Positions 10,034-22,971 of a stretch of DNA of 64,000 nt are shown here, piece by piece. The stretch spans positions 434,001-498,000 of the forward strand of contig JAIWND010000022.1 of assembly GCA_025330725.1 (NCBI GenBank). Direction: 5' to 3'. Within the stretch, counting starts at the first letter, position 1. Each line of letters begins with the position of its first letter. Below the pieces are notes generated by a model that saw only the letters and a list, made by a program, of their open reading frames with translations, was not told the DNA's origin and did not search any database. Origin of the DNA: Chlamydoabsidia padenii (taxonomy: Eukaryota; Mucoromycota; Mucoromycetes; Mucorales; Cunninghamellaceae). A program made the translations under genes and the position numbers.

Positions 10034-13000
10034 CTATGTAGAATCATCACCAGAGTCTTCGTCATCGTCCGTAGCATCATTTTCATCACTTTCATTGTCG
10101 GTACCATCGTCAGTATCATCTTCATGATATGATTCATCGCCACTATCGATCTCCATTGTGTAATTGTTGATTTCATTTCCATTGTTATTGTCTTTAATGC
10201 CACTTGGTTTAGGAGTCCAATGTTGATATAGTTTCGCATGAGATAATGACGTGTGTTGAAGTTTGCATTGTCGCCCATCCCGGCAGTTTACCAGATTGAA
10301 GAAGGGATACTTGTTGTTGTCAGTGTTGGAATAGGTTTGTTGAAGTTGTTGTAATTCCTCGGTGAGCATCATTGTAACCATCTTGCTTGCACATCTTCCA
10401 CATACTTGACTTGTAGCTTCAATATCAAGAGGGAGAGACCAATCTTGTAAAGCTTTATCTAAAAAAAAAAAGGGTGGGGGAGAGGAGGAGGAGGAGGAGG
10501 AGGAGGTTCGATTAGTAACTGAGTATTGTTTCTGTTTCCCATATCCTACTTACTTGAGTTTTGATTCTTTAAAAAGTCAGGGAGTTTTTCATCGAAGAAT
10601 TGCTTTGGTGTTTTTCCAATATCTTGTAGATACATGTCGAAGATTTGTTGTTCAAAAGAGTTGACCTTGTCCCAAGCTACTGATTCGAGTTTCTGGTCTT
10701 TCAAACTTTCAAGACATTTTCGTGTGGTGCGGCTTTGGCAAAGGAAGCAGTAATCATTGTGTCGGACCAAAACCATATAACGAATCTTGACGCGGGCTTC
10801 ATCATGGACAATATATTCATTGTATGTTGTTCTTGAGTCATAGAAGGTGGTTTCTGTTTCAGGTGATTCTAATTTGACAGAAGGTCCCATTGGAATCATG
10901 ACCTGGAATAATATATATAAATAAATAAAAAGTAAGTACATGTCAAATATTTAAATCCCGCCTTGCATGAATTACCCCATTGATATCGTAGATAGAGTTT
11001 GACAGGTTAGGCCCTTCTTTTCCAACACCCTTGATAGATGTATACCCTTTATCTTCCTTGTATTGAGTGTACTTGTAGAATGTGTTTGGAGTCAGCGGGC
11101 ATTCGTCACCCAGCGCCACTTCACAGAGCAATAAAAGTCCATAAGCAGGATTATTGTTTCCGTAAATGTTCGTTGCAAAGTGGACAGATTTACAAAACAT
11201 GTCAGCAAAGTATATACCATTTCCAAACAATGATCCCTGTAAATAGAAATAGACAATGTTAGTATACTCTAGTTCTGTGGTCTTTCCCACTTTGCTTTTT
11301 TTTTTTCTTCTTTTTACCGATTCGTTCGCAGTGGATGGTTTGGAACGAAGTCCTTGATTCAGAATACCCATAAAGTTACCAAGTTGAGACCCATGCCAAA
11401 GTAGTTTTCTATTTGGTTCAGTAGCAAATGGCTTGAAGCGTTCTTTTTCTTGATCACGATCCACCGAGAAGAGATGAGCGATTTCATAGCCAGAGTCATT
11501 GGAAGTGCTTGACATATATTTGGACACCACATTGAATTCCCGAGAATCAGGATTGATTTCAGCCAACTGACAACCAAGAGACCGATAAGAGTAGTCAAAG
11601 GGATTGATTTCTTTCGCACGATGCTTGGCAGCCAGGACCACGTTCAGAGTAAAGTTGATATATCGAGCATCGTTCAATCTTGAGTTTTCCTTAACCAAAG
11701 CATTGTCGGTTAAGATGGGTTGGAGACCCCTTTTATCATTAGGGTTGTAGGTGGGCATCAATCGATAATATCGGCTGCTTTCTTGAATGGCGATATGGAT
11801 AAGTTCTGTGATAATAATAATAATAATAATAAAAGGTCAAGTTAGATACTGTGATTCTTTTCCAATGTATGTTCTTTTTAATTACCTTTTCTGCGAGCTC
11901 TTTGTTCAGAGTTCCCTTGGTGATGATTGTATTCTTTCAACTTGTCAACGATGGTGCGTAGTCGACCTAGAATGGCAGTTGCTTCACGGAGTGAGTCAGG
12001 GGGGACTTGGCCAATAGGAATGTCCAATTTGATGTTCTTGTAAGCATTTTTGAGAGTCTTGAAGTTACAAAATAGCTTCATGGTGTTGTGTAGGTTGTTG
12101 GGCAGTTGTGTGGGTTGGATTTCGTTGTGGATAAAGTTAAGATTGACATTGTCAAGAATAGCATCCTTGATAGGGTCTCGAGCCTTGATAAGTTGATAGC
12201 GTCCAGGCTTCTCCACAAAGTTATCGCGATGATCTTCCCAGTTATTCCCCGTTTTCGACTTGAAGATTGACTTGAATTCGGTGACAGCTTCTTCTTGTGT
12301 GAGATATGGTGTTTTTTGATGCATCCCTTCAACATCGCCAAAAGCGCCCCATCGAGTCCAAAGCACATAAAGATCCAAGAGCTTGTTATATATCACCGAC
12401 ATCTTGTAGAACCTATTCATTACAGAATCATGTTAGTATGCTTATGCCATGTAAGTATTTCTAAAGCATCTTTTTTTTTTTTTTTTTTGACTTACATGTT
12501 ACTGCTGTGTAGATAAGAAGCAACTTCCACCTTCATGATCATAATATCATAAGGTTCGCCTTGATCGAATACCATAGTACCAATCTTTTCCAATTTTGAG
12601 TAAGGGTCAATCACAGCCTTGTTGTCTTCTGTTGTTGGTTGAGCAGTTGTTTTCTTCTTGCGAGATTCCAAAAGCTTTTGTAGTGCCACACGTTCAGTCT
12701 CCGCATCCTTTTCCACAGTTTCGAGAGGTATTTGTTCCACATCCATTCGATCATCAAAAGTATTGTCATTGTCATTCATTTCTGTATCCATCAAAACAGG
12801 TTGGGCACCATATCGAATCAAAGCATCATAATGATCTTTTCTATTTTGCAAAAGGGCAACATGTGTAGGCCGGTTTTCTAAAATAAAGTTATGATCAGTA
12901 CTCTTTTTTTTTTTTAACTAGTACTAAAAGACTTACCACTGTGATCGGGGATTTCAACCACTTTCTTGTAAAGAGATTCACCGATATGTCCCACCAAATA

Positions 13001-16000
13001 GTCGAGGATTGAAGTGTTCTTGTAACCATAATTATCATTTATATTTACAACACGTGAGAATATGGTGCGTCCGTTGGAGTCGACAGTTGTCCAGTCAATG
13101 TCATGTTGAGTTGCTTCACAGACAGTTTTGAGAATATACAAATCATCATTAAGGACACAATGGAAAATGGCATTGACAGTATCATTGTAAAGATCAGTAG
13201 GTTCTATTTTCTTCTTGCAGCTTTTGATGTTAGGATTAGCACCAAGAGCAAGTAAGCGCTTTTTTCAACGAAAGGAGAGAAAAAAAAAAGTCAGTTCATG
13301 CAGTATTATGTTTTGTTTTGTATAGACTTACATCAACCAGAGCGATATCATGATTTCGAATGGCAACTTCCAGGGGCACCATACCAGTTTCTTCGTCTAC
13401 GATATTGACATTAGGACCAGGACTATGTTTGATCATCATTTCGTAGATGGCATCCTAGTGTAACAAAAGTATCAGTACAAAGTTGATTACCTTCAAAATC
13501 ATGACACTTACCTTGTATGACAATGTCTCCTTTTCAAAGAAGATGCTGTAAAATGCTGATCTGTTAGAATGATCATCCTTTGTGTCCACGTTGGCACCAT
13601 GTTCTAGTAAGAGCTAGATAATCATAATCAAAGAAAAATGGTTAGTGACAAAGATATTGTAAAGAGAAGGAATGTGTTTTCTTTCTTTTCTTTTCTTTTC
13701 TTTTTACCTTCACATTATCTGTTCGATCATTGCAAATGTTAAACATCAGACACGATCTACCATCCTCCACATTTTGATCCTTGGGTCCAATAACATTCGT
13801 GTTTGCCGATGCATTCAGAAGAATCTATATGATTTGATACGAGAGGGTTAATATATATGCATGATTTCTTTCTTTTCAAGCTTACCTTTAGGATTTCGTT
13901 AGATTTATGGATTGAGCCCACAAATATAGGAGAGGTTATCGTAGAATACAGTTTACCGCGTTTACGTCGAGTAATACAGGAAGACTTGTCGACATTTGCA
14001 CCAGCATTCACCAAAACCTAATCATAATACAGCTGTTAACACCTTGACATATCTACAATTAATCATACTTACTTGAAGGATATCAGCCCTTTCTTTGACA
14101 CAAGCCGCCATAACCGAGTTTTGTCTTCCATAATCACTATCCGTGTCTAGATCAGCCCCATGTTGTAAGAGGAGTTTGACCATTTCCAGATTATCATTGT
14201 ATATAGCTTGAAGAAGGACGGATGGCTTTGTCTTGTGGCTCCCGGCTGTCAAGGGCAAACCAGCATCCAATAGCATCTAAAAGGAAGGTGTGATTATCAA
14301 GTCATTAGTTTATCAGGTTAAAGTTGTGTTGTTCACTTGTCTTACCTTGACGCAGTTTATATTATTGGAGAAAACTGCTGCCCACACCTGAGATTGCGAG
14401 TGAGTGGCGTCGTATGTGCATTGAGGTCGAGGATCCAATGTGAGCAAGTGTTTCACCATCGTCTCTTGACCATTGAGAGCAGCATAATAAAGTGGCGAGC
14501 AGTTGTTTTTGTCAAGAGTGAATTCCAAGTCGAGTAGTTCCAATCTTTCCAGGAAATCGGGCAAATAGTCGTTCCACATATCACTAATAAAGATGCAAGC
14601 ATATAAAAAAGGGGGAGGGGGTGAGTGCCATGCAATAATCATGTCAAGTAGTTGGGTACATTATTTCTATTGATCCACTTACACATCAAAAGGGGTAAAG
14701 TTGCTGATTACATGCCACAAGTTTTGATTGGTCTGTGCAATCGTACCTTTCAGTACCAAATCACTAGCGTTCCGAAGAAGAGTGTGTGCAAAATGGAATT
14801 TACCTAGAATCAAAAAGAAGGGGGATGAGTAAAGACAGTTGTTTCATTTTAGCATATTAGTCTTACCCTTGATCAAAGAGTCAGATAAGGAATCTATAGA
14901 TAAAAAAAGGTTGGTTAGTTCATCAAATGTTTGTTTACCCAATCAGTCTTTACTTAAGACAGTTTCGGTGTTGGACATAAAGAGGTAGCTGACATTCATG
15001 TAGGAGTGAGACAGGCTGTAGCTGATAGCAGAATCCTTGTGACCATCAGGGAAAACAATATCGGAATCATTACCACCACGATTGTGTATCATCACCGCCA
15101 TGTTGGAATGACCATACCGTAATGCCAATTGTACTCCGCCATTCTATAAAAAGTATAACAAAAAAAAAAGTTAAAGGATCATATCTTCTTTTTATTGTTA
15201 TTATTATCAAAGCGACTTACGGTATCATAATCTTTAGTGTTGACATCAATCTTGCCCGAGTCTAGCATCATGTTCACACATGAAATGGCATCCACAATGA
15301 CAGCATAATGTAGTGGTGTACGGCCAAAAGAGTCCATCAAATCGAGTTCAATCCCAGGAGTGTCCACCAGATCCTTCAGCATGTCCACAGGGTCAAATGG
15401 TGCGATTTGAGAATCTTGTTCAAATGTATAATCCAAGTACTTGACTAGTGTTACTCGATCATGATCTGTCAGTTTGGTCGCCTCATCGTCCTCCGAGTTG
15501 TTTTTAGTTTCACAAGCCTTGAGTAGTTTTTCTTGTTCCACCGCCATTCGTTTGTGTTGCTCCAACCAGGCATCTAAATCGTCATTAACCTGACCATATT
15601 TCTCCACATACTGCTTGATCGTATTTTCTTCTAATTTGGCCAGAGTTTGTTCCGCAATCAGAGCTTTCACCTTTTTGTAAGTTAAATCCGTAGTTTTCAT
15701 TCGAGGTACGACATGTAATCCAGTAAAGATAATATGTAAGGGAGTTCGATCTATCCAATGGAAGGAAAACAAAGGGAGAGAGGTCAGTAAAAGGATATGT
15801 TGTGTCAGATTAGTTATGTCTTACCAAATATATCCTTGGCGTTGATATTCGCACCAGCTTGAAGAAGTAAGCGTTCTACCCGCATGGATCGATTGGTTTG
15901 ATTCTTTGACAATTGGATGGCCCAGTGCAATGGTGTTTGGTACATTTTATCAACAAGATTTGGAGATGCCTTTTGTTTCAAAAGAAGACGGACGAGGGCG

Positions 16001-17341
16001 ATCTTTTCGGATTTGACAGCATAATGGAGAGCGGAGCTACCAGTACCAGATTCTTGAGCATCGGGATTTGCACCAGCACAAAGGAGAGCTTCCACCACGT
16101 CAATGGATTTGGATTTGATTGCTTCAAAAAGAGGATTCTTGTCACCTGTTGCATTATTCGGGTCTGCTTGATATTCCAGAAGAGTACGGGCACCATCCAG
16201 AGCACCTTTAGAAGCAGTCAATGACAAAGGGGTATTATGTTGATGATCCATTGCATTTACGCAATTCTTGATATCTACCGAGCTGTTCACAGTAAAGTCG
16301 TTTCCTAGGCGGGCCAGATAGATTTTGAGTGCCATCGGACTTCCCATTTTGCATACAACAATCAAAGGTGTTTCTCCATCTAGACCCAAATATGATAACA
16401 GAAACAAAAAGTAAGTTACCTAATCATTGATACAAGTTAATAAAACCCTACCTTCATTTGTAGCCATATGATTCAAAGGAGTTTGAGACAATTGAAGAAG
16501 AGATTCCACCAAAGGGTAGTAACCAAGACGCAGGATTTTCATCAATACCGTATCGCCATTTTCAAAAGTTGCATTGACGTTAGCGCCAGCGGAAAGTAAA
16601 TGAGTGACAGCCGTCGTGTCCACCTTTTCCTTGTCATTGGCTGCTTTATACTCAGTTTCATAAGCCGAGAAAGCAATCATCAATGCAGTCGCGTTTGATG
16701 CATCGCAATTGTTGATTCCCCCAAAGTCACCATAAGATTGGATGAGAGAGTTACACATTATTTGCACCGCCTTCCCGTCGAGCGCCATTGCAGCTTTCAT
16801 CAAAGCCGAAGTACCTTTTCCATCAGGGAGACAAGGATTAGCACCGTACTTGATAAATATGTCCAAGGAGTCGTACCGGTCGTTTTCAAAGGATGGCATG
16901 ACAATGTCAAAGAGCTTGTGAATACGTTCTTGAGCAATGGTGGTGTTCCCGGAGAGATAGAGGGAGCTGTCATTCCATCGCGTAAAGTAGCAGTAAACCA
17001 AGGGTGGCATTCCACTACCATGAATTGTCTTTTGCGCTTGTTGATTAGGATCAGCACCATGGGAAAGTAAAAAGTCCAGCAAAGGTACATGCTGGGTATA
17101 AGCGACTATAGAATGAATGAATATATTGGTTAGTAATGGGTCACTTTTTCTTTTCATTTTGTCAACTACATACCTAGTTGGAGCACACTACATCCTGTTT
17201 CCCGAGGGTAGTCATCAGGTTTGGCCTTGGGATTTTTCTTGAGATAGCCCTTGGGCAGCTTGACCACAACATTAATATCTGGTTTAAAGTGATCCAACAA
17301 CTTTTTGGCGTAAATAAACTAGAAGAGAGAGAGAGTATGTT

Positions 17342-17378
<37 letters not shown>

Positions 17379-20300
17379 ATTTATTGGGCGGACTTACAAA
17401 ATGATCAAATTTGAATACAAAGCGCATTGGTCGGCGGATTTCAGTTGCTGTGTCTTCGGTGGTAAGGCGATGATGATATCTTGAAGAAGAGCTTTCCTTC
17501 ACAATTTCCTTTTCCTTGGCAATGTATTCTTTTTGCATCTTGATAGCTTCCAAGATACCATACAAAAGTGCTGTATATCCTTGATTGTTAACGTGATTGA
17601 TCTATTACAAAACTGAGTAAGTACATACATAATCCATAATATCCCTCTTCACCTGATTCTTCCTTACCTTAATTTCGCCGACTTGATCAGCAGGTACAGG
17701 ATTAGCTTGGATGGTATCCCAGATGGAAGAGATAGATTCCACATAACGAGATTGAATGATGTCGAGTTTATCCCAAGTGATCTCGCCCTTTTCGTCCAAT
17801 CGCACATTATCCAACTGAGCTGTACCATATAAGAGACCATGGAAAAAGGTATTACCATTGTTATCCACGTCACTCCAGTACTTGGCACCCTGTTCGATTA
17901 ATAAAGCCACCATGTGAAAGTTTTGACTAGCCATAGCAAGAGCAAGAGGAGTATTCTTGGATACATTGACAGCATTGATATCGGCACCGGCATCCAAAAT
18001 AAGACGGACCACCCTTTGTTGATATTCGATGCAAACTTGATCATCAGCTAGAAAGCCAGAAGTCTTGGACCTTTTCAGAAGATGCTTGTTATAGTAATTT
18101 GCCATCATCAACGAATGCAAAACGGTATTTCCTAATAGTAAATAAAAAAAATGTGTTTAGTCTGAGATGTATTCCCAAAGATTGTTTTTAGTATTACCAT
18201 CAATTGTAGCAGCATTCACATTTGCATTCTTGTCCAAAAGCACTTGAATACGGCGCAGATTTTGATCGATTTCGCTGGTGTTGGTGACTTTTTCCACGAC
18301 TGCATGATGTAGCATTGTAAATCCATCTTGATCCTTGAAATCCACATTGACACGACCACCCGGCAGAGACAAGAGATACTGGACAATAGCAATATGACCT
18401 TTCAAATTGGCCACGGAACAAGGAGTAGATCGCCACACGTTGTTGGAGGAGGGGTCGGCGGATCCAAATTCCACCAATAGTTTCAAAACTTCCATATGAC
18501 CAAACGCGCAGGCATAGTGAGCAGGTGTGTTGTTAGAAGAGTCATGAGCATCCGCATCCAAACCTTGCACCAAAAGGTACTTGGCGACCTCGTAATGTCC
18601 TGTCATACAAGCCAAATGTAATGGTGATCTGGTAAACTTGTCCACCAAGTGCAAACCGGCACAGCCATGCTCCACCAATGTCTTTACACAATCCAAATGA
18701 CCACGGTGAGAAGCAAGTATTAGAGGAGTCGCCTTTTGAGTAGATTCCACAGCATCCACAGTAGCACCACAATCGATTAGTTCTTTACACGCTTCGGCAT
18801 GACCAAACGCAGCAGCATAGTGAAGAGGACGACGTCGGTTCCGAAGTAAAGTATGATCAGCGAATTCGGTGCAAGGGAAGTGGTCGTTCGAGAGATATTT
18901 GAGTAAAGGTCGAATGTTCTTATATCGGCCAAAACGAGCAGCTTGTACCAATGGAGTCAATCGATATTTATCGCCTTGAGAGAAGTTGTAGTTTTGAGAG
19001 ATCAAGTATTCCAAACAATCGGGTGTTGAGCTAGCAGCGGCATAATGAGCTACCGTCCGAACAAGATCATCCGTTTCCACACGTTCTGCAGCATCCAGTT
19101 GTTCGAATAGACGAGTCAAGTGAGAAGCAGAAGGGTTGATGGCAGCACACAAGAATGGCGAGATGTTGTAGGTATAGGTCGCTTTCTTGAGGATTTGATT
19201 TTTACGGTGAGAAGGCAAGTCCTGGTTCTATAAATAGAGTACATACATAATATCGTGTTAGTATCTCTTTTTCCTTCCGATTTAATTAATCTGTGGCTTA
19301 CCAGTAACACAGCATGATGGAGCATATTGTACCCACTTGCTTCCTTCACGTCGTCCATCAATTTGACAGATAAATTAATATTTCCAGAGGCAACAACATG
19401 ATAGACGAAATCACCACCAGTACCGAATTGATGCAGGCAGTTGATTACCGATGACTGTTCGATTAATGGAGAGTGTAGCAGAGAGAGGTATTCGTCCATA
19501 TTATCGGGATGGCACTTGTAGTCCAAATTGAAGTCTTCATAAGAAGCAGTACGATAAAATGCAGAATTGCCTTGTCGATTACCCCTAGATTCATTCACCT
19601 GCCTATTAAAAAAGAAGAAGTTTTATTAGTATCTTCCTAGCAGATTTCAGTCCCCCCCTCCCCTTTTTTTTTTTTTTTCTTTTCGTAATCAGGATCCTTA
19701 CTTGACAGCATGACCAAAAGTGTATCGACTAACATATCCAGTATTGCTTCCATAAGTGGTGATACTTTTAGAGAGTTGTATGCGTTTGACCTTCTTGTCT
19801 TCTTTCAAAAGTTCCACCACAGTACTATTACCCAGAGAGAGAGCCAATTTCAGCACATTGTCTTCAAGCACGCCACGGTCCTCCAGAGTCCAGGAAGGGT
19901 AAGTCTTGGTTTGTTCCAAAAGTGTTTTCAGTTGAGGCAAGTCATTGTTGATGATAGCTTGTCGATAGGCCTTGATAGAGCAGCGCAGACAGCAAGAGAT
20001 GGTTTCCACAGAAGAATGGTCGTGATCTTGCCATGGATGAGTGTCAAGCCAAAGAGCACGGTCGTTCTTGCGTTGTTTAATGAGATCCAATTGAAGTTTG
20101 ATGAGAGCTTTGCCGCGAGCGGTGAGAGAGGTCGTTTTTTTCTTGTTGGTTGAGGCTCCACTTCGTTTGCGTTTCTTCATATATCTGGGTTCAGAGTCAC
20201 TATCGTCACTATCAAGAATCCAAGTTGACGCTTCTGTTGTTGTAGTAGTGGGTTCCATCAATCGTAACATGGCACGGGTCTTTGATGTACGTCCAGGTCG

Positions 20301-20877
20301 TCTTGTTGTTACATCCACCTTGTTTACAGTCGAATCAATAGCGTTGAATTCACCTGTTGTTGAAGTTGAAGCTTCGCTGATATTGTTGGTTCCATTAGTA
20401 GAGTAGCCAGTAGAGGTGAAGACACGTTCATTAAAGGTAGTAAGAATGTCCAAGGATTCAATCATGTCTTCAGTTTCCCAAGTATCTTCATGTTGTTCCA
20501 GTTCACCACGTTGGACAAGATAAAGTGTTTTGCCCTGCAAGTGTGCATCATTAAAATAAAATTAAAAAAAAGTAGCGGAAAGAAAAGCAAAAGAAGTAAA
20601 AATGGTAAGCGCATTATTTGAAGTGAGTAGTCGGGTTTTGAATTTAAAAGTTTAAAATCAACTCACGTTCAACTGTTTGAAATCTCGAATAGATTTAGCT
20701 GGCTTCTTTTCAGTCATCTTCTTGATTGATGATCGTTGAGAAGCAGGTTTTTTGATGGGGCTTGTTGTGGTATTGATCACTGGAGTGGACTATATAAAGA
20801 AAAGGTGAGAAAGGGGATTTAATCAGAGTGGGTGACTTTACAGTTGAGCGAAGAGATCTACGATTTGCTTTGGTCAT
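10034..20877 (-). CDS. Giant ankyrin-repeat/WGR/PARP protein (tankyrase-like poly(ADP-ribose) polymerase)
   Basis: About 27 exons with short GT-AG introns code for roughly 3,000 aa. The start is MTKANRRSLRST at 20877. A basic, Ser/Thr-rich N-terminus (19.7-20.9 kb) is followed by a very long ankyrin array (about 12.9-19.6 kb), with many repeats of the type TPLALA, GADINA and SPLHLACMTGHYEVAKYLL. Next comes a WGR domain (about 12.2-12.6 kb; RWGAFGDVEG, then GNNWEDHRDNFVEKPGRYQLI). A PARP regulatory segment contains IPIGQVPPDSLREA (11.9-12.1 kb), and the ART catalytic domain follows. The catalytic triad is complete: His in LWHGS (~11,394), Tyr in GNGIYFAD (~11,211) and Glu in YNEYIV (~10,818). 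A tail of about 210 aa with CFLC, CGRC and an acidic end closes the protein. The order ankyrin-WGR-PRD-ART recalls nematode tankyrase PME-5. PARylation activity is inferred from the intact H-Y-E triad; the cellular role is unknown. Confidence 0.88.
10745..11610 (-). other. PARP (ART) catalytic domain within the giant gene
   Basis: This domain segment spans the exons from RSLGCQLAEINPDS through the fold core: RKLLWHGSQLGNFMGIL, LFGNGIYFADMFCKS, YGLLLLCEVALG and NEYIVHDEARVKIRYMVLV. The His, Tyr and Glu of the triad are all present. One intron with a Lys/Ser-rich boundary (about 11,235-11,318) falls after the Tyr motif exon, and another (about 10,902-10,975) falls before the Glu exon. Confidence 0.9.
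12180..12600 (-). other. WGR domain within the giant PARP gene
   Basis: The domain runs across the intron at about 12.42-12.50 kb. It starts with PYDIMIMKVEV, continues with FYKMSVIYNKLLDLYVLWTRWG and ends FVEKPGRYQLI. The name-giving Trp-Gly-Arg is Trp-Gly-Ala here (RWGAFGDVEG). In DNA-damage PARPs WGR binds DNA ends and activates catalysis, which is inference for this protein. Confidence 0.8.
17345..17375 (+). repeat. Poly-A (31) inside a PARP intron
   Basis: A homopolymer of 31 A on the plus strand (poly-T on the coding strand) sits inside an intron, forming the polypyrimidine side near the acceptor. It is probably length-variable. Confidence 0.9.
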
Positions 20878-21646
20878 TGTATCAAGAGTATAAAGAATCA
20901 AAAGTGAAGAAAGAAAGAAAGAAGTGGAAGCATTTTGCAATTTATAGTAGATGAGGCTGGTGCTTCCGCATTAGGCTCGTTGCCATGGCAACTGTAATAC
21001 CTAACCTAAAATAGAAGAATGAGACGACCAGAGGTATGCACAATCTATTGCACACCTTTATGCTCCCGTTGACCGCAGTGATTTATGTAAATCAAATCAC
21101 ATTCAACTGTCGATGATGATACCTAGTTTCCGAACAACTTGCAAAAGAGCAAATCTGTTTGAACTATTGGGGAGTACTGTTTACACTGTGGTAGATCACA
21201 GGTCATCATCACACTAACGTTAGCTACATTTTTGCCGAGAAACGTATAAATGTTTTCGATAATAATTGGTATACAGTACTAATAAGATGTATCTACATCC
21301 TCAGGCTTTTTCAGCCGAATAAAACGATAATGAGTAAAGGGGTTCCTGATCGTGTTATGCAGCAATAAATATATTTCCGACTCCGACAACAATGGAGCCG
21401 AATTTCGGATCCTAGGAAGACGATGTCCATGAATAAATGATGGATGGTAACAGTATGTTGATTAATAGTAATGTTTGTTTTTTATTTCAAGTATTGATGT
21501 TAAAATGAAGTAAATTATGTACAAGTACAAAACAAAGTATCAAGATAGAAGATGGGAATGAGTGTGCACTATAAAAAGGGGGAAGAGTATAAAATGATGA
21601 TAAAGAGTAATAAAGTCTAAAGTCTAAAAAAAAAAGTATAACAAAT
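20878..21646. other. Intergenic, PARP promoter and GPD1 3' flank
   Basis: No gene is seen. The region upstream of the PARP start (20,878-21,400) contains no copy of the TTTCAAATCCCG element, unlike many neighbours. The 3' flank of GPD1 is AT-rich. A minus-strand open frame at 21487-21693 overlaps the GPD1 end and is low-complexity. Confidence 0.45.
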
Positions 21647-22971
21647 CTAAATATCACGGACAATAGATTCAACAGGAGCGTTTTCGTATACAATACGGTA
21701 AACCGTGTTGAATAGAGGGAATTCGGCGGTCATCTTGCGAGCAGACAAGAATTCGTGGACTTCAGCAGCACTGAGGGTTCCTTGAAGTTTTTGACCATTG
21801 AGCAATTCCTTTTCCAAAACGTCGATAGGTTTACCAGTAGTGACAAAGGCTTCAGCGACCTTTCTGTTACGACCCCCTGAGCAAGTAGTAATCAAATCAG
21901 CCACACCACAAGATTCAAAGAAGGTTTCAGTTTGCACCATATCACCGAAAAACATTTGTCCAAACTTGCGCATTTCCACTAATCCACGACGAATGATGGC
22001 AGCCTTGGTGTTGCTTCCATAGCCCAAACCATCAGTAAAACCAGCACCGACTATAAAATAAAATAAAAAGTGTGTGAGTTTTTATCAACATATTCAATAA
22101 CGCGCACCTATGATGTGATCCCCCCCCATTCCTTTTTATATATATAGATGACTTACCGGCAACAACGTTTTTGAGAGCACCACACAATTGCACACCAACA
22201 GAATCTTGGATGACATTGATACGGAAGTATTCGGTATCAAAGAGATGATGGAAGAGTTGACCATCTTGGACATTAGGGCAACCAATGGTAGATTCACAGA
22301 ACTTTTCTTTGGCAACTTCATCAGCAATGTTAGCTATATAAGTAATATAAAAAAGAGAGAAGGAGGGGGGGACATCAGTAAAGTGATCATCTTTTTTTTT
22401 TTTATTTTATCTATACTTACCACCAGACAAAGCGGCACAGGGGATGCCCAAGATACGTTCGATTTCTTCAGAGAAGAGACGGACACCAGAGGAAGTGATT
22501 TCGAGACCCTTGATCAAAGAGATAGCACGAGCATTAGGAGCCAAGTGACCCTTCATTTGTTCACAGACACCACGGACGAATTGATGAGGTACGACAAAGA
22601 CGACCAAACTAGCACCTTTACAAGCATTGACCACATCAGGGACAGCAACAATGTTTTCAGGAAGCTTGATACCTTGAAGATACTTGACGTTTTCATGTTC
22701 CCGGTTGATAATGTCGGTCAAGTTTTCGCCATTCACCTTTTCTTCAAAGACCCATTGACGGACAGTGTTTTCAAAGAGATTACCATGATGTTGAGTGTTG
22801 GTACCGATTAACTTGGCGACAGCGCTTCCCCTAAAAATGAGAACAAGAGAGAGTTAGTAAAGGGATCTATTATTGTCATTATTTACCCTATTCCTTATCA
22901 TTCCCTCCCCATTGTTTATAAATACATTACCAGTTACCAGATCCAATGATGCAGACTTTTTCGAGAGACAT
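21647..22971 (-). CDS. GPD1: Glycerol-3-phosphate dehydrogenase, NAD(+)-dependent
   Basis: The enzyme reduces dihydroxyacetone phosphate to glycerol-3-phosphate with NADH, feeding glycerolipid and glycerol synthesis and cytosolic redox balance. Four exons with three introns code for about 350 aa. The start is [14 protein letters not shown], and splicing completes the NAD-binding motif [14 protein letters not shown]. Further hallmarks are the [25 protein letters not shown] block, [17 protein letters not shown], and the substrate/catalytic stretch [20 protein letters not shown] with its Lys. [15 protein letters not shown] and [20 protein letters not shown] follow. The end is VESIVRDI. There is no obvious peroxisomal or mitochondrial signal, so the enzyme is inferred to be cytosolic. 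Length and motifs are normal for the family. Confidence 0.96.

Noticed and set aside
10034..20877. Treating the ankyrin exons and the PARP exons as separate genes
   Set aside because: Exon joins I followed keep the frame from the ankyrin array into WGR and ART, with only short introns and no promoter-like gap; cDNA would still be decisive.
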